Source: Paracoccus solventivorans
GTDB taxonomy: Bacteria; Pseudomonadota; Alphaproteobacteria; Rhodobacterales; Rhodobacteraceae
DNA length: 64,000 nucleotides
Direction of reading: 5' to 3'
Assembly: GCF_900142875.1 (NCBI RefSeq)
Contig: NZ_FRCK01000002.1
Span: forward strand, 124,001 to 188,000
The notes under the pieces were generated by a model. That model was given only the letters and a program-made list of their open reading frames with translations, did not search any database and had not been told where the DNA came from. Below are positions 11,497 to 23,915 of this stretch, in pieces; positions within the stretch are counted from its first letter, which is position 1; the number at the start of each line of letters is the position of its first letter. The translations under genes were made by a program, and so were the position numbers.

Positions 11497-11519
11497 GGGT
11501 ATTTTCACCAGAAAGAAGC
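11497..11519 (+). repeat. Short dispersed intergenic motif, copy 1
   Basis: GGGTATTTTCACCAGAAAGAAG occurs here between rnj and trmB, and the same 22 bases recur at 33274-33295 between uvrA and nuoA. It follows a run of G/C able to form a strong hairpin. Both copies lie downstream of a minus-strand gene. Related variants are listed in the findings. Confidence 0.7.
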
Positions 11520-11555
11520 TTCTGCGCGCAAGCGGCGGGCCGCGGGGGGGCCGGC

Positions 11556-13229
11556 TCAGTCGGCGGCGAGGCGGCTGATGACGACCTTGACCTCGGGTTT
11601 CTTGCCGATTTCTTCCATCGCGACCTGGCGGGTGATGCGGCGCAGCCCCTCTTCCAGCTTCTTGTCGCTGATGACGGTGGCGTGGTCGGCGCGTTCCAGG
11701 AACTCGCCCAGCTCGCTTTCCAGATGTCGGGCAAGCGGCACGCCGGCGCGACCCTGCGCGGCCAGCCCCATGGTTTCCACCCAGGCGTCGGGCAGCGCCT
11801 CGTCGTTTTCGTCGACGATCACCGAAACGGTGACATGGCCGTTCAACGCCATGCGGATGCGGTCGCGCACCACCCCGTCCATGGCGCCGATCAGCACGTT
11901 GCCGTCCAGATAGATGCGGCCGGTCTCGATCTGGTCGACGACGCGGATGCCGCCGCCGGCCAGGTCGATCATGGTGCCGTTGGTCACCACCTCGGCCGAC
12001 AGCCCCTTGGCGCGGGCGAGGTTGGCGTGTTCGCGCAGATGCATGTGTTCGCCGTGCATCGGGATCACCACCGCCGGTTTCAGCAGCTCGTGCACCGCTT
12101 CCAGATCAGGGCGGTTGGCGTGGCCCGAGACGTGGAAGAACCCCGAATCCGCATCGAACACATTCACCCCCATGCGGCTGAGGTTGTTCATGATTCGGAT
12201 CACCGGGCGTTCGTTGCCGGGGATGGTGCGGCTGGAAAACAGGAAGCTGTCGCCCTCGCGCAGCTGCAGCCCCAGATAGCGGCCCATCGACAGCTGCATC
12301 GAGGCGGCGCGGCGTTCGCCCTGGCTGCCGGTGACGATCAGCATCACCTTGTCGCGGGGCAGATCCGCGGCCTCGTCCGGGCCGATCACCTTGGGAAAGT
12401 CGCGCAGGATCCCGGCCTCGACCGCGGCGGTGACCATCTTGCGCATCGCCCGGCCCAGCAGGCAGATCTGCCGCCCCGCCGTCACGCCGGCGTCGGCCAG
12501 CGTCTTGAGCCGCGCCACGTTCGAGGCGAAGGTCGTCGCCACCACCAGCTGTTTCTGCGCGCTGACGAATTCCAGCAGCGGCTGCGCCAGCGCCGATTCC
12601 GAGCGCCCCGGATGGGTGCTGAACACGTTGGTCGAATCGCACAACAGCGCCGCCACCGGCGCCTCGCTGGCGATCTTGTGCCACAGCACCGGGTCGAAGG
12701 CCTCGCCCACCACCGGGGTGCCGTCCAGCTTGAAGTCGCCGGAATGCACGATGCGGCCCGCAGGCGTGTCGATGACCAGCGCCGCGCTTTCGGGGATCGA
12801 GTGGCTGACCGGCACGAACTGCACCCGGAACGGCCCGGCCTCGACCACATGCGGATAGGGCTCGACGATGCGCAGCCTGTCGGTGGGCTGGCCGGCCTCT
12901 TCCAGCTTCATCCGCGCCAGCGCACCGGTAAAGCGGCGGGTATGGATCGGGGCCTTGAGCCGGCTCCACAGCAGGCCCAGGGCGCCGACGTGATCCTCGT
13001 GCCCGTGGGTGATGAAGATGCCGTCCAGCCGGTCGCGGTTATCCTCGAGCCAGCGGATGTCGGCCATGATCAGGTCGATGCCCGGCGCGCTGTCCATGTC
13101 GCCGAAGGTGACCCCCAGGTCGACCAGGATCAGCCGTTCCCGCCCCGGCTGCCCATATCCGTAGACATAGGCGTTCATGCCGATTTCGCCCGCGCCGCCC
13201 AGCGGCAGATAGATCAGGCGTTCAGACAT
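11556..13229 (-). CDS. rnj: Ribonuclease J
   Basis: 557 residues from the ATG at 13229 with GGAGAT upstream. A metallo-beta-lactamase/beta-CASP ribonuclease combining 5'-3' exonuclease and endonuclease activity in RNA decay and processing. The zinc motif THGHEDHVGAL, HSIPES, HSGDFKLD, DSTN and the beta-CASP VTGSQGE and SGHA/PMHGEHMHL motifs are all intact. The C-terminal about 100 residues form the usual RNase J dimerisation/C domain. The start overlaps the coaX stop by 8 bases, so it is coupled to the end of the nuo operon. Confidence 0.93.
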   Translation of the reverse strand: MSERLIYLPLGGAGEIGMNAYVYGYGQPGRERLILVDLGVTFGDMDSAPGIDLIMADIRWLEDNRDRLDGIFITHGHEDHVGALGLLWSRLKAPIHTRRFTGALARMKLEEAGQPTDRLRIVEPYPHVVEAGPFRVQFVPVSHSIPESAALVIDTPAGRIVHSGDFKLDGTPVVGEAFDPVLWHKIASEAPVAALLCDSTNVFSTHPGRSESALAQPLLEFVSAQKQLVVATTFASNVARLKTLADAGVTAGRQICLLGRAMRKMVTAAVEAGILRDFPKVIGPDEAADLPRDKVMLIVTGSQGERRAASMQLSMGRYLGLQLREGDSFLFSSRTIPGNERPVIRIMNNLSRMGVNVFDADSGFFHVSGHANRPDLEAVHELLKPAVVIPMHGEHMHLREHANLARAKGLSAEVVTNGTMIDLAGGGIRVVDQIETGRIYLDGNVLIGAMDGVVRDRIRMALNGHVTVSVIVDENDEALPDAWVETMGLAAQGRAGVPLARHLESELGEFLERADHATVISDKKLEEGLRRITRQVAMEEIGKKPEVKVVISRLAAD

Positions 13230-14001
13230 TGCCCATCTCCTTGTTGTAATCATGGATGAGCCGCAGCCCGTGCATCGTCAGATCGTCGTCCCAGGTGTCG
13301 AACAGATCCTCGATCTGATGGAACAGCGCGGCCAACCCGCCGGTTGCAATGATCTTCATCGCCTGACCGCGTTCCTCGGCGATACGGGCGCAGATTTCGC
13401 GCACCAGCCCGACATAGCCCCAGAACACCCCCGATTCGATACAGGCGACGGTATTGGTGCCGATGACCTGCGCCGGGCGGGTCACGTCGACATGCGGCAG
13501 CGAGGCCGCGCCCATGTGCAGCGCCTCGAGCGACAGGTTCACCCCCGGCGCGATCACCCCGCCGACATAGGCGCCGTCGCTGTCCACCACGTCGAATGTG
13601 GTGGCGGTGCCGAAATCCACCACCACCAGATCGGGGCCGTAGCGGTCAAAGGCCGACCAGGTGTTGACGATGCGGTCGGGGCCGACCACCGTGCCCGGGT
13701 CCACCCGCGGCGGCGCCGGCAGCAGGCAGTCGGGCTTGCCCACCACCAGCGGGCGGGTCTCGAAATAGCGGTTGCAGAGCACGCGCAGGTTGAACACCAC
13801 CCGCGGCACGGTCGAGCTGATGATGCAGGCGTCGATATCGACGTCGATCCCGGTCAGCGACATCATCGAGCGCAGCCAGACGTAATACTGGTCGGCCGTG
13901 CGGCGGTGGTCGGTGGCCGAACGCCAGTGGCACAGGAACCGCCGCCCGTCCCAGATCGAGAACTGGGTGTTGGTGTTGCCGGTGTCGATACACAGCAGCA
14001 T
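13222..14001 (-). CDS. coaX: Type III pantothenate kinase
   Basis: 259 residues. Phosphorylates pantothenate, the first step of coenzyme A synthesis. The phosphate loop DTGNTNTQFSIWDG is at residues 6-19; GPDRIVNTWSAFDRYG and VDFGTATTFDVVD are the other ATPase motifs of the ASKHA fold. It overlaps birA by one base at 14001 and rnj by 8 bases. coaX beside birA is a common bacterial pairing of cofactor genes. Confidence 0.93.
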   Translation of the reverse strand: MLLCIDTGNTNTQFSIWDGRRFLCHWRSATDHRRTADQYYVWLRSMMSLTGIDVDIDACIISSTVPRVVFNLRVLCNRYFETRPLVVGKPDCLLPAPPRVDPGTVVGPDRIVNTWSAFDRYGPDLVVVDFGTATTFDVVDSDGAYVGGVIAPGVNLSLEALHMGAASLPHVDVTRPAQVIGTNTVACIESGVFWGYVGLVREICARIAEERGQAMKIIATGGLAALFHQIEDLFDTWDDDLTMHGLRLIHDYNKEMGNV

Positions 14002-14789
14002 CAGGCGTCCTCTTCGAAGAATATCTCGGCGGCGGGGATGGCTTCGCGCCCGGCGGCGGTGACCAGGATCAGCGCGCCGCTGTCGTCGATGCCCTCGAAC
14101 CGGCCGCTGCGGGTGGTCGCGCCGATGCGGGCGGTGATGGTCTGGCCCAGCCGTGCGGCGCGCGCCAGCCAGGCGCTGCGGATGGGCGCGAAGCCCAGGG
14201 TTTCCAGCTGCTGCTGCCAGCGGGCAAAGGCGGGGGCGAGCAGGTCGAGGAACTCCTCGGGCGAGACCTTGTGCCCGGTTTCCCCCAGCACCGAGACCGG
14301 CGCCACCGCGCGGGGCTCCAGCGCCGCGGCATCGGGGGCGGCGGCGAGGTTCACGCCGATGCCGACCGCCAGCGCGATGCCGCCGCGGCCGCCCTGCCCG
14401 GTGCTTTCCAGCAGGATGCCCGCGACCTTGCCGCCGTTCAGCAGCACGTCATTGGGCCATTTGATCGCCAGCCGCGCGGTGGGGCCGCAGGCGGCGGCCA
14501 GCGCCTCGTGCAGCGCCAGCGCGGCAACGAAGCTGTAAAGCGACAGATCGGCGGGGGTGCCCGGCGGCCGCGCGGCCAGGCTGGCGGCGAAATTGCCCGC
14601 GGGCATCACCCAGCCGCGGCCGCGGCGGGCCCGGCCGGCGGTCTGGTCGCGGGTCATGATCCAGGTCGGCGCGCCCAGCGTGGCGGCCTGGCGCAGCGCC
14701 TCGGCGTTGGTGCTGTCGACGCGCGGCAGCACGACCCGGCCGACACCGGCGGGCCATGGCTGCGGCCGTTGCGCGGCCGGGTCAGTCAA
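14001..14789 (-). CDS. birA: Biotin--[acetyl-CoA-carboxylase] ligase
   Basis: 262 residues if translation starts at the TTG at 14789, which overlaps the nuoN stop; an ATG at 14867 would add 26 Pro/Arg-rich residues inside nuoN and is less likely. Attaches biotin to the carboxyl carrier protein. Seen: VDSTNAEA, the biotinyl-AMP loop [28 protein letters not shown] and GIGVNL. There is no N-terminal DNA-binding domain, so it is a monofunctional class I ligase without repressor role. Its position right after nuoN matches the arrangement known from Paracoccus denitrificans. Confidence 0.88.
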   Translation of the reverse strand: MTDPAAQRPQPWPAGVGRVVLPRVDSTNAEALRQAATLGAPTWIMTRDQTAGRARRGRGWVMPAGNFAASLAARPPGTPADLSLYSFVAALALHEALAAACGPTARLAIKWPNDVLLNGGKVAGILLESTGQGGRGGIALAVGIGVNLAAAPDAAALEPRAVAPVSVLGETGHKVSPEEFLDLLAPAFARWQQQLETLGFAPIRSAWLARAARLGQTITARIGATTRSGRFEGIDDSGALILVTAAGREAIPAAEIFFEEDA

Positions 14790-16281
14790 GAGCGGCAGGC
14801 GCGGCGGCGGTGGCAGCGGCGGCGGGCGCCGGGGCAGCCTCGGCCAGCACCAGCGCCTCGGCCGCACGCTGCGCCGCGGATTCGGTGCCGAACATCGAGA
14901 ACGCCCCGATCACCATCGCCGCGGCGGCCCCGACCAGCGCCAGCCATTGCGCGGCGTCAGTGCGGGCCTCGGCGATGTCGTCGCGCGGGCTGCCGAAATA
15001 CAGGTAGTAGACCATGCGCAGGTAATAGAACGCCCCGATCACCGAGGCGACCACCCCCAGCAGCGCCAGCCAGCCCATCTGGGCATCGACCGCCGCCTTG
15101 AGCACCCCGAACTTGGCGAAGAAGCCCAGCATCGGCGGCACCCCGGCCAGGCTGAACAGCAGGATGCCCATGGCCAGCGACTTCAGCGGCTCGGTCCGCG
15201 CCATCAGGTTCAGGTCCTCGAGCGCGGTGACCGGACGTCCGCCGCGCTCCATCGACAGGATGAAGGCAAAGGTGCCGACGTTCATCACCGCATAGATCGC
15301 CATGTAGAGCAGCATCGACTGCACGCCGTAGGCGGTGCCCGCGGCCAGCCCGATGAAGGCAAAGCCCATATGCGCGATCGAGGAATAGGCCATCAGCCGC
15401 TTGATGTCGCGCTGGCCGATACCAGCGATCGAGCCCAGGAACATCGACAGCACCGCCAGCAGCGCGATGATCTGCGACCATTCCGCCGGCACGCTGCCGA
15501 AGGCGCCCCAGACCAGCCGCGCGATCAGCGCCATAGCGGCAACCTTCGGCGCGGTGGCGAAGAAGGCGGTCACCGGGGTGGGCGAGCCCTCGTAGACGTC
15601 GGGGGTCCACATGTGGAACGGCACCGCCGAGACCTTGAAGCACAGGCCGACCAGCAGGAACACCAGCCCGAACAGCAGCCCCACCGACAGCCCGCCGTCC
15701 AGCGCCTGCATGATCCCGGCCAGATTGGTGGTGCCCGCATAGCCATAGACCAGCGAGGCGCCGTAAAGCAGCATCCCCGAGCTGAGCGAGCCCAGCACGA
15801 AATATTTCAGCCCCGCCTCGGACGAACGCACGCTGTCGCGGCGCAGCGCGGCGACGATGTAAAGCGCCAGCGACTGCAGCTCGAGCCCCATGTACAGCGT
15901 CAGCAGGTCGCCGGCCGAGACCATGATCATCATGCCGATCACCGCCAGCACGATCAGCACCGGCAGTTCGAAGCGCAGCAGCCCCTGCCGCTGCAGCCAG
16001 GCCGCGCTCATCGCCAACACGCCGGCGGCGGACAGCAGCACCGTCACCTTGGCAAAGCGGGCGAAGGCGTCGTCGATGAACATGCCAAAGAAGCCCTGCC
16101 CGTCGCCGCGCCCGCCCCAGCCGATGGCGAAGCCCGCGACCAGCAGCGCCGCCACCGCGGCCCACAGCACCGGCCCCGCGACCCGGTCCTTGCCGGCGAA
16201 GGCGCCGAACATCAGCGCCGCCAGGGCAAACAGCGCCAGCCCCGCCTCGGGCATCAGGATGGACAGTTCGATCGAGCTCAT
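14782..16281 (-). CDS. nuoN: NADH-quinone oxidoreductase subunit N
   Basis: 499 residues from the ATG at 16281. Antiporter-like membrane subunit of complex I forming one of the proton channels. About 14 hydrophobic segments; family motifs include [15 protein letters not shown] (channel glutamate), [20 protein letters not shown] with the key lysine region, and [14 protein letters not shown]. The tail is an Ala/Pro-rich extension of about 25 residues after the last helix ([13 protein letters not shown]). It is the last nuo gene and starts 11 bases after the nuoM stop. Confidence 0.95.
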   Translation of the reverse strand: MSSIELSILMPEAGLALFALAALMFGAFAGKDRVAGPVLWAAVAALLVAGFAIGWGGRGDGQGFFGMFIDDAFARFAKVTVLLSAAGVLAMSAAWLQRQGLLRFELPVLIVLAVIGMMIMVSAGDLLTLYMGLELQSLALYIVAALRRDSVRSSEAGLKYFVLGSLSSGMLLYGASLVYGYAGTTNLAGIMQALDGGLSVGLLFGLVFLLVGLCFKVSAVPFHMWTPDVYEGSPTPVTAFFATAPKVAAMALIARLVWGAFGSVPAEWSQIIALLAVLSMFLGSIAGIGQRDIKRLMAYSSIAHMGFAFIGLAAGTAYGVQSMLLYMAIYAVMNVGTFAFILSMERGGRPVTALEDLNLMARTEPLKSLAMGILLFSLAGVPPMLGFFAKFGVLKAAVDAQMGWLALLGVVASVIGAFYYLRMVYYLYFGSPRDDIAEARTDAAQWLALVGAAAAMVIGAFSMFGTESAAQRAAEALVLAEAAPAPAAAATAAAPAALD

Positions 16282-16292
16282 GGCGGGGCCTC

Positions 16293-17852
<1,560 letters not shown>

Positions 17853-17853
17853 C

Positions 17854-20037
17854 TCAGTTCATGCCCCGCGCCATCACCCAGATCAGCAGGCCCAGCAGGC
17901 CCAGGACCATGCCGAAGGCATAGTGGAAAAGATATCCCGACTGCACCCGCCCCGCAAAGCGGGTCATCCGCGGGATCAGCCCCATCGCGACGCCGTTGAT
18001 GGCGCCGTCGATGCCGCGGCCGTCGCCGCCCGTCCACAGCACCCGGCCCAGCCAGCGCGTCGGACGCACGAAGATCCAGTCGTAAAGCTCGTCGAAATAC
18101 CACTTGTTCAGCAGGAAGCGGTAGAGCGGGCGCTGCACCTCGGCCAGCCGCGCCGGCAGCGCCGGGTTGCGGATATACATGACCCAGGCGACCAGCAGCC
18201 CCAGCAGCATCGCGACGAAGGGCGAGACCTTGACCCAGACCGGGGCGTGGTGCGCCTCGTCCATGACGTGATTGTCGGGGTGCATGTAGATCGCCCCGCC
18301 CACGGTGCCCGCATCGGCCACGGCAACCGGAGCCTCGGCCTCGTCGCCCGCGTCGGCAACGGCGACCGGAGCCTCGGCCTCGGCGCCTTCAGCCGCGGCC
18401 GCCTCGACGGCAACCGCCTCGACATGCGGCATGTGGAAGAACTGCGTCACCCGGTCGTGGTCGCCGAAGAACGGCGCATACCAGATCATGCCCGCGAACA
18501 CCGCCCCCAGCGCCAGCACGCCCAGCGGAACCAGCATCACGCCGGGGCTTTCATGCGCGTGTTCATGCGCGTGCATCGGGTCGTGATGGGCGTGGGCCTC
18601 GGCCGCGGCGGGGGAGCCGGGCTGCACCTCTTCCTCGGTCTCGATCTCGGCGTCCCAGGCCCGCTGCGGACGCGGCGCGCCCCAGAAGGTCAGGAACATC
18701 AGCCGCCAGGAATAGAAGCTGGTGAAGCAGGCCGCGATCACCAGCAGCCAGAAGGCGTAGGAGTGGCCCGAGGCGAAGGCGCTTTCGATCACCGCATCCT
18801 TGGACAGGAAGCCGGCAAAACCGATGGTGGTCAGCGGGATGCCGACACCGGTAATGGCCAGCGTGCCGATCAGCATCGCCCAGAAGGTATAGGGGATCTT
18901 CTTCCGCAGCCCGCCGTAATTGCGCATGTCCTGTTCGTGGTGCATCGCGTGGATCACCGAACCCGCGCCCAGGAACAGCATCGCCTTGAAGAAGGCGTGG
19001 GTGAACAGGTGGAACATCGCCACCGAATAGACCCCGACGCCGGCCGCGACGAACATGTAGCCCAGCTGCGAACAGGTCGAATAGGCGATCACCCGCTTGA
19101 TGTCGTTCTGCACCAGACCCACGGTGGCGGCAAAGAACGCGGTGGCGGCGCCGATCAGCACGATGAAGTTCTTGGCCTCGGGCGCGAATTCGTAAAGCGG
19201 CGACATCCGGCAGACCAGGAACACCCCCGCGGTCACCATGGTGGCGGCGTGGATCAGCGCCGACACCGGGGTCGGGCCTTCCATCGCGTCGGGCAGCCAG
19301 GTGTGCAGGCCCAGCTGCGCCGATTTCCCCATCGCGCCGATGAACAGCAGCACCGCCAGCAGGTTCGCGGCATTCCAGGTCGTCCACAGGAACGGCACCT
19401 CGGTCTGCGCGATCATCGGCACCTGCGCGAAGATCTCGTCGAAACGGATCGAGCCGGTCAGCCACCAGATCCCGAAGATCCCCAGCAGGAAGCCGAAGTC
19501 GCCGACCCTGTTGACCACGAAGGCCTTCATCGCGGCGGCGTTGGCGCTGGGTTTCTTGTAGTAGAAGCCGATCAGCAGATAGGAGGCGAGGCCCACGCCC
19601 TCCCAGCCGAAGAACATCTGCAGCAGGTTGTCGGCGGTCACCAGCGCCAGCATGGCAAAGGTGAAGAACGACAGATAGGCGAAGAAGCGGGCGCGATAGG
19701 GCTCGTCCTCGGACCAGTTGTCGTCATGGGCCATGTAGCCCAGCGAATACATGTGCACCAATGCCGACACCGTGGTCACCACGATCAGCATAATCGCGGT
19801 CAGCCGGTCCAGCCGGATGGTCCATTGCGCCGCGAAATCGCCCGAGACGATCCAGTCCATCATCGGGATCTGCCGCGGCACCCCGTCGAAGTTCAGGAAC
19901 ACCATCCAGCTGAGCGCCGCGCAGACGAACAGCACGCCGGTGGTCAGATATTGCGCGCCCTTTTCGGAGATCAGCCGCCAGAGGAACCCGGCGATGACCG
20001 ACGCGGCAAGAGGAGCGAGGAGAATGAACTGTTCCAT
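17854..20037 (-). CDS. nuoL: NADH-quinone oxidoreductase subunit L with a variable insert
   Basis: 727 residues, longer than the roughly 610 of Escherichia coli NuoL. Largest antiporter-like subunit; carries the long lateral helix along the membrane arm. Conserved: [48 protein letters not shown] and [15 protein letters not shown]. Between the antiporter core and the C-terminal lateral-helix region lie two unusual segments: a His-rich stretch near residue 490 ([16 protein letters not shown]) and, near residues 550-575, an acidic Ala-rich insert with the 11-residue unit [11 protein letters not shown] present twice. Both fall in predicted loops. Confidence 0.95.
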   Translation of the reverse strand: MEQFILLAPLAASVIAGFLWRLISEKGAQYLTTGVLFVCAALSWMVFLNFDGVPRQIPMMDWIVSGDFAAQWTIRLDRLTAIMLIVVTTVSALVHMYSLGYMAHDDNWSEDEPYRARFFAYLSFFTFAMLALVTADNLLQMFFGWEGVGLASYLLIGFYYKKPSANAAAMKAFVVNRVGDFGFLLGIFGIWWLTGSIRFDEIFAQVPMIAQTEVPFLWTTWNAANLLAVLLFIGAMGKSAQLGLHTWLPDAMEGPTPVSALIHAATMVTAGVFLVCRMSPLYEFAPEAKNFIVLIGAATAFFAATVGLVQNDIKRVIAYSTCSQLGYMFVAAGVGVYSVAMFHLFTHAFFKAMLFLGAGSVIHAMHHEQDMRNYGGLRKKIPYTFWAMLIGTLAITGVGIPLTTIGFAGFLSKDAVIESAFASGHSYAFWLLVIAACFTSFYSWRLMFLTFWGAPRPQRAWDAEIETEEEVQPGSPAAAEAHAHHDPMHAHEHAHESPGVMLVPLGVLALGAVFAGMIWYAPFFGDHDRVTQFFHMPHVEAVAVEAAAAEGAEAEAPVAVADAGDEAEAPVAVADAGTVGGAIYMHPDNHVMDEAHHAPVWVKVSPFVAMLLGLLVAWVMYIRNPALPARLAEVQRPLYRFLLNKWYFDELYDWIFVRPTRWLGRVLWTGGDGRGIDGAINGVAMGLIPRMTRFAGRVQSGYLFHYAFGMVLGLLGLLIWVMARGMN

Positions 20038-20044
20038 GACCGCC

Positions 20045-20458
<414 letters not shown>

Positions 20459-21057
20459 TTACAGCCCCTGCCCCGGCTTGGGGTCGGTCATCCGCATCGC
20501 CTTGGCCGGGTCGCGCCACATCTGCTGCAGCACGTCCTGGCGCTTGATGTCGCGGCGGTGGCGCAGCGTCAGCAGGATCGCCCCGATCATCGCCACCAGC
20601 AGGATCAGCCCCGACAGCTGGAACGGCAGCAGATAGCGGTCGTAAAGCACATCCCCCAGCGCGTGGGTGTTCTGCACATCAGCCAGGATCGGCGCCACCC
20701 GGGCGGCCTCGGCCGTCGGCGCGGATTCCCACATGCCGAACACGATGCCCAGCTGCGCCATCATCACCAGCGCGATCATCAGCCCCAGCGGCAGATAGCG
20801 CGCCATCTCGCCCTTGAGCGCGGCGAAATCCACGTCCAGCATCATCACGACGAACAGGAACAGCACCGCCACCGCGCCGACATAGACGATCACCAGCAGC
20901 AGCGCGACGAATTCCGCCCCCTGCAGGATGAACAGCCCCGAGGCCGACACGAAGGACAGGATCAGCCACAGCACCGAATGCACCGGGTTGCGCGAGATCA
21001 CCACCATGAACCCGGCCGTCAGCACCGAGATCGCGAACAGATAGAAGGCGAAGACCA

Positions 21058-21061
<4 letters not shown>
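20459..21061 (-). CDS. nuoJ: NADH-quinone oxidoreductase subunit J
   Basis: 200 residues; two adjacent ATG codons (21061, 21058) give a one-residue ambiguity. Five transmembrane helices, including the conserved [21 protein letters not shown] segment with the pi-bulge tyrosine region. The C-terminal about 40 residues are charged and cytoplasmic. Start and upstream stop overlap as ATGATG, coupling it to the carboxymuconolactone decarboxylase-like gene. Confidence 0.95.
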
Positions 21062-21977
<916 letters not shown>

Positions 21978-22029
21978 TCACCGGCAGGGCGCGTCGGCCC
22001 GGATTGTCAGCGGTTGCACGAACCATGGC

Positions 22030-23082
22030 TCAGCCCCCCACGACCGGGGCGATCTGGTCCCAGCGTGCCCAGAACCCGCCCAGCACGTCATAGCGCGCAA
22101 GGAATGCGATCAGCACCACCCAGCCCAGCGACAGCGGCAGGAACACCTTCCAGCCCACGCGCATCAGCTGGTCGTAGCGGTAGCGCGGCACGATCGCCTT
22201 GACCATCGCGAACATCCAGAACCAGAACACCATCTTGGCGAACATCCACAGCGCGCCGTCGGGAATGCCGGGGATGGGCGACAGCCAGCCACCGAAGAAC
22301 AGCAGCGAGATCAGCGCGCACATCAGCCAGATCGCGATATATTCGCCGGCCATGTACAGCAGATAGGGGGTCGAGGAATATTCGACCATGTGGCCGGCGA
22401 CCAGTTCCGATTCCGCCTCGGCCAGGTCGAAGGGCGGGCGGTTGGTTTCCGCCAGCGCGCTGACGAAGAACAGCACCAGCATCGGCAGATGCGGCAGCCA
22501 GTACCAGTTCAGCATCCCGTAGGCGCCCTGCTGGCTGTAGACGATGCCCGACAGGTTCATGGTGCCGGCCGAGATGATCACCGCGATGACGATCAGGCCC
22601 AGCGAGACCTCGTAGGACACCATCTGCGCGGCCGAGCGCAGCGAGGCGAGGAACGGGTATTTCGAGTTCGAGGCCCAGCCGCCCATGATCACCCCGTAGA
22701 CCTCGAGCGAGGAGACGGCGAGCACGAACAGGATGCCGATGTTGAGGTTCGACATCACCCAGCCCGGCGCGAAGGGGATCACCACGAACCCGACCAGCGC
22801 CAGCGTCATCGACAGGAACGGCGCCAGGAAGAACACGAACTTGTCGGCGCCCGCGGGCACCACGATTTCCTTGACCAGATATTTCAGCGCATCGGCAAAG
22901 GTCTGCAGCAGGCCCCAGGGGCCGACCACGTTGGGGCCGCGCCGCATCTGCACGGCGGCCCAGATCTTGCGGTCGCCATAGACCAGATACACCAGAGACA
23001 GCATCACGAAGGCGATGATCGCCAGCCCCTGCAGCAGCAGGATCAGGAAATGCCCGATGGGGGATGCCAGGAAATCAGCCAT
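22030..23082 (-). CDS. nuoH: NADH-quinone oxidoreductase subunit H
   Basis: 350 residues, eight or nine transmembrane helices. Forms the quinone chamber entrance. Conserved: [30 protein letters not shown], the loop [21 protein letters not shown] and [15 protein letters not shown]. It starts 18 bases after the stop of the lipoprotein gene. Confidence 0.96.
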   Translation of the reverse strand: MADFLASPIGHFLILLLQGLAIIAFVMLSLVYLVYGDRKIWAAVQMRRGPNVVGPWGLLQTFADALKYLVKEIVVPAGADKFVFFLAPFLSMTLALVGFVVIPFAPGWVMSNLNIGILFVLAVSSLEVYGVIMGGWASNSKYPFLASLRSAAQMVSYEVSLGLIVIAVIISAGTMNLSGIVYSQQGAYGMLNWYWLPHLPMLVLFFVSALAETNRPPFDLAEAESELVAGHMVEYSSTPYLLYMAGEYIAIWLMCALISLLFFGGWLSPIPGIPDGALWMFAKMVFWFWMFAMVKAIVPRYRYDQLMRVGWKVFLPLSLGWVVLIAFLARYDVLGGFWARWDQIAPVVGG

Positions 23083-23100
23083 GCTTTCGGTTTCCCCTAG

Positions 23101-23910
23101 TCATGCCGCGGGAATGCCGCGGTCCTTGCACACGCGCAAGGTATCATCGGTTTCCATGACCCGCAGCCCCATCGGCTGCGTGTCGGACAATGTGAATACC
23201 GCGCCCAGCAGCAGCTTGCCGTTGCGCTTGTTCTGCACGGTGCGGATATGCCGTCCATAGCCCTTGCCATTGCCGTTTGCCCAGCCCGCCAGCGCGCAGG
23301 TTGCATAGGCGAAGGCCACATCGGCGTCCACCCCTGCCTTGAGATTCGCGGTCACCTCGACCAGCTCGTCGCCCGAGGTGCGCTGATTTGCCCCGGGCTG
23401 CAGCCGGTCCACGCGGACGGCGATGAAATCCTCGGGATCGGCGGTGAATCCGGCCGGAAACTCGGGCAGCGCCGGGCGGGTGCGGGCGGCGAATTCCTTT
23501 AGCGCGCGTTCCTGCGCGGTGGGCATCCGCCGCAAGTGCGGCGCGACGACGCGGAAATTGGCGATGTCGGCGGGCGACAGGTTCAGCCCCAGGTTGTCGG
23601 CCAGCGCCGCCAGCTCGTCCTCGGTCACCTCGAACACGTCGCGGCCCTGCGGGCTGTCCAGCGCCACCTGCGAGGTCGAGCCGTCGGGTTCCAGAATCAG
23701 GATCTCGCCCGATTTGGTCGAGACCCGCGCCCGCGTCAGCCTGGTGCCCGCGGCGCTGCGGTCGACGATGCGCACCCCCACCTCGGCCGGCTTGGCCGGG
23801 GGCGGCGCCGCCAGCGCCATTGCACCCTTGTTCGCGCCCGTCGGCGCGCAGCCGGCCAGCCCGAGGCCCAGCCCCGCCGCGGCGATCAGCGCAGTGACCG
23901 CGACACGCAT
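23101..23910 (-). CDS. Predicted lipoprotein encoded between nuoG and nuoH
   Basis: 269 residues. The N-terminus is a lipoprotein signal: short basic start, hydrophobic stretch and lipobox LAGC with Cys near residue 21. An Ala/Pro spacer is followed by a domain of about 220 residues that I do not recognise; it includes DLNLSP-like segments and a C-terminal pair of Cys (ATCALAGWANG and RVCKDRG). It lies 5 bases from the nuoG stop. Extra genes at this site are known in Paracoccus-type clusters, but a function in complex I is unproven. Confidence 0.7.
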   Translation of the reverse strand: MRVAVTALIAAAGLGLGLAGCAPTGANKGAMALAAPPPAKPAEVGVRIVDRSAAGTRLTRARVSTKSGEILILEPDGSTSQVALDSPQGRDVFEVTEDELAALADNLGLNLSPADIANFRVVAPHLRRMPTAQERALKEFAARTRPALPEFPAGFTADPEDFIAVRVDRLQPGANQRTSGDELVEVTANLKAGVDADVAFAYATCALAGWANGNGKGYGRHIRTVQNKRNGKLLLGAVFTLSDTQPMGLRVMETDDTLRVCKDRGIPAA

Positions 23911-23915
23911 CCCGC

